Shown here one piece after another: positions 1 through 5,554 of a stretch of DNA of 5,554 bases (position 1 is the first letter of the stretch; each line of letters starts with the position of its first letter). A program made the position numbers and the translations under genes. The stretch is from Pseudomonadota bacterium (GTDB taxonomy: Bacteria; Pseudomonadota; Gammaproteobacteria; Steroidobacterales; Steroidobacteraceae), in NCBI GenBank assembly GCA_023433465.1, contig JAEZCR010000095.1, positions 1-5,554 on the forward strand, read 5' to 3'. The notes below the pieces were generated by a model that saw only the letters and a list, made by a program, of their open reading frames with translations, did not search any database and had not been told where the DNA came from.

Positions 1-352
1 CCGCGCGGCCGTGCGCCAGGCGGACGCGGCCGCGCGCAAGACCGCGACGCAGCGCGACGAGCTCACGCAACAGGTGCAGCTCGAGGTCCAGCAGGCGCTC
101 GACCGGCTCAATACGAGCGCGGACTCGCTCGCGACGGCCGAGGCCCGCGCCGAAGCCGCGCGCGCCGGCTTTCGCATCGCGAGCCGCAAGCGCGACGAGG
201 GCGTGATCAGCCAGGTCGAATTCATCGACTCGCGTTCGAGCCTCACGAGCGCCGAGCTCAATCTCAACATCACGCGCTTCCAGGTGCTCGCGCGCCAGGC
301 GGAGCTCGACTACGCCACCGCAGCGGGCAACCTGCCGCTGCCGGGACTTTAG
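1..352 (+). CDS. TolC-family outer membrane efflux protein, C-terminal fragment (5' end outside window)
   Basis: This is the outer membrane channel of a tripartite efflux system, which would form a trimeric duct through the outer membrane and periplasm. Only the last 116 codons are present. The frame is open from base 2 and ends at a TAG at 350-352. A GTG at base 11 lies in frame but is internal, because the family is normally over 400 residues. The fragment is strongly helical, rich in Ala, Arg, Glu and Gln with heptad-like spacing, as expected for the second helical repeat of the OEP domain. The segment EGVISQVEFIDSRSSL, followed by a helix ending in LDYATAAGN, matches the typical family ending, in which a helix-turn 'G..s..e..da...L..A' leads to 'a.l.y..A.G'. 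The adaptor and permease of the same pump follow directly, which supports the assignment. The substrate cannot be read from this fragment. Confidence 0.88.
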   Translation, partial: RAAVRQADAAARKTATQRDELTQQVQLEVQQALDRLNTSADSLATAEARAEAARAGFRIASRKRDEGVISQVEFIDSRSSLTSAELNLNITRFQVLARQAELDYATAAGNLPLPGL

Positions 353-375
353 AAGGTTTCAACGGAAGAACACGG

Positions 376-1458
376 ATGAAGAACAAACTACTGCCGCTGG
401 TCCCGATCGCATTGGCATTGTCGCTCGCCGCCTGCGGACGCAACGAGGCGCAGCCCGTCGACCAGCCGACTCCCGTGCGCATCCAGCGCGCGAACAACGG
501 ACCGGCCGTGCCGCCCATCGACACCAACGGCGCCGTCGCGACGAAACACGAGATGCGGCTGTCCTTCAAGATGGGCGGCGTCGTGCGGCGCATCCACGTG
601 CAGGAGGGCGACCGCGTCAAGAAGGGACAGCGTCTCGCGGAGATCGAGCTGACCGAGGTCGGCGCGCAGGTCGAACAAGCGCGGCAGATGGCGGAGAAGG
701 CCGAGCGCGATCTCAAGCGCGGAGAAAACCTCTACGCCGACCAGGTGATCAGCCTCGAGCAACTCCAGGACCTGCGCACGCAGGCGTCGATCGCGGCCGC
801 GCAATACAGGTCGGCGCAATTCAACCTGGGTTACTCGGTGATCACCGCGCCGCGCGACGGGCTGGTCTTGCGCAAGCTGGTCGAGGAGCGCGAACTCGTG
901 CCCGCGGGCACGCCCGTGCTGGTGTTCGGCGAAAGTGATGCCGGATTCGTCGTGAAGGCGGCGCTTGCCGATCGCGAGATCGTGAACGTGAAGCTCGGCG
1001 ACAAGGGCGAGATCCGCATGGACGCGTTTCCCGGCCGCACCATGACCGGCACGATCGTCGAAATCGCGAGCGCGGCGGACGAGCGCTCCGGCATGTTTCC
1101 GATCGAAGTGCAGTTCGACGCGCCGCCGCCGCGGCTCGTCAGCGGCCTCGTCGCGCGGCTGCGGCTCACGCCGCACAGCGACTCGCCCGGACTCACGTAC
1201 ATCCCGATGGCCGCGCTGGTCGAAGGCGACGGCGATCGCGCGAGCGTGTTCGTGGTCAAGGACGGCACCGCGCAACGACGCAACGTGCGCGTCGCGTTCA
1301 TCACCGCCGACAGCATCGCGCTCGAGAGCGGGCTCGCGACCGGCGAGCAGGTGGTCACCGACGGCGCGTTGTTCCTCGAGAACGGCGAACGCGTCGAGGT
1401 GCTGCAGGAGACCAGCCAGCAGGCGGTCAACTCGCCGCCGCGCGGCTCCGACGGCTGA
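376..1458 (+). CDS. RND efflux system periplasmic adaptor subunit (HlyD/AcrA-type membrane fusion lipoprotein)
   Basis: This 360-residue adaptor links the inner-membrane RND pump to the outer membrane channel. The N-terminus is a lipoprotein signal: Lys2 and Lys4, a hydrophobic stretch, then the lipobox LAAC with Cys20 as the lipidated residue. The first half of the lipoyl (barrel-sandwich) domain lies at about 62-91, containing GGVVRRIHVQEGDRVKKGQ. A coiled-coil hairpin spans about 92-150, and the second lipoyl half about 152-185 (ITAPRDGLV...ELVPAGTPV). A beta-barrel domain follows at about 188-265, and the membrane-proximal domain at about 272-345 (IPMAALV, then LATGEQVVTDGA). Length and domain order are normal for the family. 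The ATG at 376 is preceded by GGAAGAA at 364-370 at good spacing, and it is the start that supplies the signal peptide. It lies 23 bases after the channel gene and 18 before the permease. The last 15 residues are polar and look disordered. Confidence 0.95.
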   Translation: MKNKLLPLVPIALALSLAACGRNEAQPVDQPTPVRIQRANNGPAVPPIDTNGAVATKHEMRLSFKMGGVVRRIHVQEGDRVKKGQRLAEIELTEVGAQVEQARQMAEKAERDLKRGENLYADQVISLEQLQDLRTQASIAAAQYRSAQFNLGYSVITAPRDGLVLRKLVEERELVPAGTPVLVFGESDAGFVVKAALADREIVNVKLGDKGEIRMDAFPGRTMTGTIVEIASAADERSGMFPIEVQFDAPPPRLVSGLVARLRLTPHSDSPGLTYIPMAALVEGDGDRASVFVVKDGTAQRRNVRVAFITADSIALESGLATGEQVVTDGALFLENGERVEVLQETSQQAVNSPPRGSDG

Positions 1459-1476
1459 TCCGCCCGGGAGAAGGCG

Positions 1477-4400
1477 ATGTCATTGCTCGAATTCCCGATC
1501 CGGCGCTACCAGTTCACGATGGTCGCGTTCCTGTGCCTGGTCGCGCTCGGTTTCTACGCGTTCAAGAACGTGCCACGCGAGGAGGATCCCTACTTCAAGA
1601 TCCCCGGGTTCACGATCGCGGCTATCTACCCGGGCGCGGACCCGAAGGACCTCGAGCGCCTGGTCGCCAAACCCATCGAGGACCGGCTCGCGGCGCTGGA
1701 CGACGTGCTCAAGATGGAAACGTCGATCAGGGACGGCGTTTCCTTCACGGCCATCGAGTTCCTGGCATCCACCGACGCCGACAAGAAATACGACGAGGTG
1801 ACGCGCGAGCTGAACGCATTGCGGCCGGAGTTCCCGCCCGAAACGCATTTCATCGTGCGCAAGTTCTCGCCGGGCCTCGTCAACACCGTGCAGATCGCGC
1901 TGGTGTCCGAGGAGGCGCCGTACCGCGAGCTGGAGGATTACGCGCGCGAGCTCAAGGACAAGCTCAAGACCGTGGATGGCGTGCGAACGTCGGAGAGCTG
2001 GGCCTATCCGGAGCGCGAGCTGCGCATCGCGCTCGATCTCAAGCGCATGGCCGAGCTCAACATCACGCCGACGCAGCTCATCGCCGCGGTGCAGAGCGAG
2101 AACGCGAACATTCCCGCCGGCTTCATCGACCTGGGCGCGCGCAGTTTCAGCCTCAAGACCTCGGGGAGCTATTCCTCGCTCGACCAGGTGCGCGACACCG
2201 TCATCGCCTCCATCGGCGGCCGCATCGTGCGCGTGAGCGACGTCGCGGAAGTCAGCTGGAACACCTCCGCCTACAGTTATACGGGCCGCTTCAACGGGCA
2301 ACGCGCCGTGTTCGTGACGGCTAACCAGAAAGACGGCTACAACATCCTCGAGGTGCGCGAGCGCGTGATGGCGGTGACGGAGGAGTTCGCGGCCAATCTG
2401 CCGAAGCGCATCAAGCTCGAGGTCGGTTTCGACCAGTCGCAGAACGTGAAGAATCGCCTCAGCCGGCTGTACACCGACTTCGGCATCGCGATCGCGCTGG
2501 TGCTGATCACGCTGCTGCCGCTGGGCCTGCGCGCCGCGGGCATCGTGATGATTTCGATTCCACTGTCGCTGTCGTTCGGTCTCGCGTGCCTGTATTTCCT
2601 CGGCTACTCGCTCAACCAGCTTTCGATCGCGGGCTTCGTCGTCGCGCTCGGCCTGCTGGTGGATGACTCCATCGTCGTCGTCGAGAACATCGCGCGGCAC
2701 ATGCGCATGGGTTATTCGCGCGTCGATGCCGCGCTGGCGGGTACGCGGCAGATCTTCGTGGCCATCCTCGGCTGCACCGCGACGCTGATCTTCGCGTTCC
2801 TGCCACTGCTCGCATTGCCGGGCACGGCGGGCAAGTTCATCCGGGTGCTGCCGATGGCGGTGGTGTCGACCATCATCGGTTCGCTGCTCCTCGCGCTGTT
2901 CATCATTCCGTTCCTCGCGAGCCGCGTGCTCGACGAGAAGTCGCAGTCGGAGGAGAACCCGTTCCTCAGGCGCGTGATGGGCGTGATCCACAACTACTAC
3001 CGGCCGGCGCTGCACTGGTGTCTCGCGCGGCCGAAATTCACGGTGGTCGCGGCGATTGGTGGCTCGCTGCTGCTCTCCGCCGCGCTCGTGCCGGTGCTCG
3101 GGTCGAGCCTGTTTCCGAAGGCGGATACGCCGCAGTTCCTGATCCAGGTGAGCGCGCCGAACGGGAGCAGTCTCGCGGAAACCGATCGTGCGCTGCGGAT
3201 CGTGGAGAACGAGCTGCGCAACATGCCGGAGGTGAAGACCTGGTTCGCGAACCTCGGCCACGGCAATCCGCAGATCTACTACAACCACATCCAGCGCAAC
3301 GACGCGGCCAACTACGCGGAAGTATTCGTGCAGCTGCACGAATACGACACCGACGAGACGCCCGCGAAGCTGCAGGCGCTGCGCGAGAAGCTCGAGCGTT
3401 ATCCGGCCGCGAACATCTACGTGAAGGAATTCGCGAACGGTCCACCGATCTCGGCGCCGATCTCGATCCGGGTGATCGGCAATGACCTCAACGTCATCGA
3501 GGCGCTGAGTCACGAAGTCGAGGACCTGGTGAAGTCGGTGCCGGGCACGCGCGACGTGAAGAACCCGCTCAACGTCTCGCGCACGAATCTCAAGCTCAAC
3601 ATCGACTCGCGCAAGGCGCAGCAGCTGGGTGTGCAAACCGCGGAGCTGGACCGCGCCGTGAGATTGTCCGTCGCGGGTGTGTCGGTGGGCACTTATAAAG
3701 ACACGACTGGTGAGCAGTACCCGATCGTCGTACGCACGCCGATCACGCAGCAGGCGGAATTCGGCGCGCTCGAGCAGGTGCGCGTGCCGACGCTCAATGG
3801 CTCCACGCTGCCGTTGTCGCAGCTCGCGTCGCTCGAGTTCGAGAGGGCGCCTACGCTGATCCAGCGATTCAACCGCGAGCGCGCGATGACGATCGATGCC
3901 GACGCACAGCCCGGCTACAACATCGCCGAGCTCACGAGCCAGATCACGAAGAAGCTCGACGAGCTCGACTGGCCGCGCGGCTACAAGTACGACCTGGGTG
4001 GCGAGAACGAGGCTTCACAGGAGGCGTTTGGCGGCATCGGTATCGCAATTATCGTCGCCATCTTCGGCATCTTCGCGATACTCGTGCTCGAGTTCGGCAG
4101 CTTCAAGTCGACGCTCATCGTGCTCACGGTGGTGCCGCTGGGCGTGCTGGGTGGCATGCTCATGTTGCTGTTCTCGGGCAATGACATCTCGTTCGTCGCG
4201 TCGATCGGGTTCATCGCGCTGGTGGGCATCGAGATCAAGAACTCGATCCTGCTCGTCGACTTCACCAACCAGTTGCGCGAGCAGGGTGTGCCGCTCGACG
4301 AGGCCATCGAACAGGCCGGCGAGATCCGTTTCCTGCCCATCCTGCTGACGTCCGCGACCGCGATTGGTGGTCTCATGCCGCTCGCGTTGCAGAACATCGG

Positions 4401-4587
4401 GCTCTATTCGCCGATGGCCTGGGTGATCATCGGCGGACTCATATCCTCGACGCTGCTCGCGCGCCTCGTGACGCCGGTGATGTACAAGCTGATCCCGCCC
4501 GTCCTTGCCGTGAAGCCTGACGCCGGTGGTACTCTGGCGGCCCCGGCCGGACTGGCGCCCTCGCCCGCTTCGCGCCTGGAGGACTAA
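1477..4587 (+). CDS. RND efflux transporter permease, HAE type (AcrB/MexB superfamily)
   Basis: This 1036-residue inner-membrane proton antiporter is the engine of the efflux complex, and its length is typical of the family. The topology is the usual duplicated one. TM1 lies at about 13-29, the first periplasmic porter region about 30-330, and TM2-TM6 between about 334 and 481. TM7 is at about 521-541, the second porter region about 542-850, and TM8-TM12 between about 852 and 1003. The proton-relay residues are all visible: Asp396 and Asp397 in GLLVDDSIVVVEN (TM4), Lys921 in IEIKNSILLVDF (TM10), and Arg951 and Thr958 in RFLPILLTSAT (TM11). They correspond to AcrB D407, D408, K940, R971 and T978. 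The DD pair in TM4 favours drug/hydrophobe export over the heavy-metal CusA class. The N-terminal porter entry carries PREEDPYFKIPGFTI rather than the AcrB-like PxxxYPxIxPP pattern, so this is a divergent HAE branch with unknown substrates. The ATG has GGGAGAAGG at 1466-1474 just upstream. The C-terminal tail (about 1011-1036) is rich in Ala and Pro. Confidence 0.97.
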   Translation: MSLLEFPIRRYQFTMVAFLCLVALGFYAFKNVPREEDPYFKIPGFTIAAIYPGADPKDLERLVAKPIEDRLAALDDVLKMETSIRDGVSFTAIEFLASTDADKKYDEVTRELNALRPEFPPETHFIVRKFSPGLVNTVQIALVSEEAPYRELEDYARELKDKLKTVDGVRTSESWAYPERELRIALDLKRMAELNITPTQLIAAVQSENANIPAGFIDLGARSFSLKTSGSYSSLDQVRDTVIASIGGRIVRVSDVAEVSWNTSAYSYTGRFNGQRAVFVTANQKDGYNILEVRERVMAVTEEFAANLPKRIKLEVGFDQSQNVKNRLSRLYTDFGIAIALVLITLLPLGLRAAGIVMISIPLSLSFGLACLYFLGYSLNQLSIAGFVVALGLLVDDSIVVVENIARHMRMGYSRVDAALAGTRQIFVAILGCTATLIFAFLPLLALPGTAGKFIRVLPMAVVSTIIGSLLLALFIIPFLASRVLDEKSQSEENPFLRRVMGVIHNYYRPALHWCLARPKFTVVAAIGGSLLLSAALVPVLGSSLFPKADTPQFLIQVSAPNGSSLAETDRALRIVENELRNMPEVKTWFANLGHGNPQIYYNHIQRNDAANYAEVFVQLHEYDTDETPAKLQALREKLERYPAANIYVKEFANGPPISAPISIRVIGNDLNVIEALSHEVEDLVKSVPGTRDVKNPLNVSRTNLKLNIDSRKAQQLGVQTAELDRAVRLSVAGVSVGTYKDTTGEQYPIVVRTPITQQAEFGALEQVRVPTLNGSTLPLSQLASLEFERAPTLIQRFNRERAMTIDADAQPGYNIAELTSQITKKLDELDWPRGYKYDLGGENEASQEAFGGIGIAIIVAIFGIFAILVLEFGSFKSTLIVLTVVPLGVLGGMLMLLFSGNDISFVASIGFIALVGIEIKNSILLVDFTNQLREQGVPLDEAIEQAGEIRFLPILLTSATAIGGLMPLALQNIGLYSPMAWVIIGGLISSTLLARLVTPVMYKLIPPVLAVKPDAGGTLAAPAGLAPSPASRLED

Positions 4588-4604
4588 CCAGCGACGGCAG
4601 GCGA

Positions 4605-5554
4605 ATGAGAGCGGTATTCCTGGATTTCGGTACGGTCAGTCACGACGATCTCGATACTTCGGCCCTCGAACGGGTATTACCCGGGATCACGCTGCACGCG
4701 ACGTCCAGCGAGGCGGAAGTCGATGAACGCATCGCGGGCTGCGAGTTCATCCTCACCAACAAGCTGAACATCTCGCGCGCGCGGATGCGCGCGGTGCCCG
4801 GGCTGCGGTTCGTCGGGCTGACGGCGACCGGCACCAACAATGTCGATCTCGAAGCCGCGCGCGAGCTCGGCATCGCGGTGTGCAACATCCGCGACTACTG
4901 CACGGTGTCCGTGGCGCAGCACGTGCTCGGCGTGATCCTCGCGTTGACGCATCGGCTGCGCGAATACGGCCAGGCGGCGGTGGATGGGACGTGGGCGCGC
5001 TGCGAACAGTTCTCGGTGCCGGGCGCGCCGATCCGCGAACTCAAGGGGAAGATCCTCGGCATCGTCGGCTACGGCACGCTCGGGCGCGCGGTGGCCAACG
5101 TCTGCAAGGACGCGCTCGGCATGCGCGTGCTCGTGGCGGAAAGACCGGGCGCACCCGCGGGCGACGCCACGACGGTGAGCTCACCCGTGCGCGTGACGCT
5201 CGACGAGGTGCTGCGCAACGCCGACGTGCTGTCGCTGCACTGCCCGCTGACGTCCGCGACGAAGGGACTGATCGGCGCACGCGAGCTATCGATGATGAAA
5301 CCCGATGCGATCCTCGTGAACACCGCGCGCGGCGCGCTCGTGGATCTCGAGGCGCTCGTGGCCGCGTTGAAAGGCGGCGATCTCGGCGGCGCGGCGATCG
5401 ACGTGCTGCCGCAGGAACCCCCCGTCGATGGCAGCCCCGTGCTCGAGCCCGGCATCCCCAACCTCATCGTGACCCCGCACATCGCCTGGGCCGCGTTCGA
5501 GGCGCGCCAACGCGCCGTCGACGAACTCGCCGCGAACATCGAGGACTTCCAGCG
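4605..5554 (+). CDS. D-2-hydroxyacid dehydrogenase, glycerate dehydrogenase/hydroxypyruvate reductase-like (3' end outside window)
   Basis: This cytosolic NAD(P)-dependent enzyme would interconvert a 2-hydroxyacid and a 2-oxoacid, probably D-glycerate and hydroxypyruvate or a related pair. The frame runs for 316 complete codons from the ATG at 4605 with no stop, and the window ends near the family's usual length (about 315-330), so only a few residues should be missing. The substrate-domain motif TATGTNNVD is at 73-81. The nucleotide-binding glycine motif GYGTLG is at 155-160, with Glu179 at the end of the next strand, which favours NAD over NADP. The catalytic set is intact: Arg242 in NTARGALVD, Glu271 in DVLPQEPP, and His292 in TPHIAWA. 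The VAQH at 103-106 and VGYGTLG are typical of the HprA-like group, but a broader 2-hydroxyacid or D-lactate role cannot be excluded. No in-frame alternative start lies just upstream. The only nearby ribosome-binding candidate is a weak AGG at 4599-4601. The gene starts 17 bases after the permease stop and is probably co-transcribed with the pump genes. Confidence 0.92.
   Translation, partial: MRAVFLDFGTVSHDDLDTSALERVLPGITLHATSSEAEVDERIAGCEFILTNKLNISRARMRAVPGLRFVGLTATGTNNVDLEAARELGIAVCNIRDYCTVSVAQHVLGVILALTHRLREYGQAAVDGTWARCEQFSVPGAPIRELKGKILGIVGYGTLGRAVANVCKDALGMRVLVAERPGAPAGDATTVSSPVRVTLDEVLRNADVLSLHCPLTSATKGLIGARELSMMKPDAILVNTARGALVDLEALVAALKGGDLGGAAIDVLPQEPPVDGSPVLEPGIPNLIVTPHIAWAAFEARQRAVDELAANIEDFQ

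Noticed and set aside
353..375. Short gap between channel and adaptor genes considered for a promoter
   Set aside because: It is only 23 bases long, with no -35/-10 pair visible. It contains a plausible ribosome-binding site and nothing more.
388..1275. A 295-codon minus-strand open frame opposite the adaptor gene
   Set aside because: It has the same Arg/His/Asp-rich, low-complexity character and no family signature, and it lies fully inside a well-supported adaptor gene.
1480..3636. A 718-codon open frame on the minus strand opposite the RND permease
   Set aside because: It is a shadow frame. The predicted protein is dominated by Arg, His, Glu and Asp with no recognisable domain, as expected when a GC-rich gene with strong third-position bias is read backwards. 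The + strand frame encodes an unmistakable RND permease.
4530..4563. GC-rich palindromic run (CGGCCCCGGCCGG) near the permease 3' end
   Set aside because: It is explained by Ala/Pro/Gly codons in the disordered C-terminal tail, and no second copy or flanking repeat was seen.
4573..4593. Small imperfect stem (CGC-C-TGG with CCA-GCG) around the permease stop codon, possible terminator
   Set aside because: There are only six pairs with a bulge and no following T-run, so it is within what chance gives in GC-rich DNA. It does not support termination between the permease and the dehydrogenase.

Overview
The window is GC-rich DNA in which codons end mostly in G or C. All four genes are packed on the + strand with gaps of only 17 to 23 bases, which suggests one transcription unit running left to right. 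A tripartite RND pump with a lipoprotein adaptor and a TolC-type outer membrane channel points to a Gram-negative bacterium. The composition and the type of dehydrogenase would fit a high-GC proteobacterium, possibly gammaproteobacterial. That placement is an inference, because no rRNA or other marker gene is present.

Layout: bases 1-352 hold the C-terminal end of a TolC-family outer membrane efflux protein whose start lies upstream of the window. Bases 376-1458 encode a lipoprotein periplasmic adaptor (membrane fusion protein, HlyD/AcrA type). Bases 1477-4587 encode a full-length inner-membrane RND permease of the hydrophobe/amphiphile efflux (HAE) type with an intact proton-relay set. Bases 4605-5554 encode a NAD-dependent D-2-hydroxyacid dehydrogenase, most like the glycerate dehydrogenase/hydroxypyruvate reductase group. 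It is cut by the right edge close to its natural C-terminus.

Working together: the first three genes make a complete drug/solute efflux machine. The permease uses the proton gradient to capture substrates, the adaptor bridges the periplasm, and the TolC-like duct opens to the outside. The gene order is channel, adaptor, permease. The dehydrogenase is a cytosolic metabolic enzyme with no obvious mechanistic link to efflux. It follows so closely, with no terminator visible, that it is probably co-transcribed.

There are no stretches over 300 bases without a gene. I see no RNA genes, mobile elements, CRISPR arrays, notable repeats, promoter or terminator. The operon promoter and any regulator must lie left of the window. 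The region looks like ordinary chromosomal efflux and metabolic content, and I found no convincing sign of an undescribed system. The findings below are modest.
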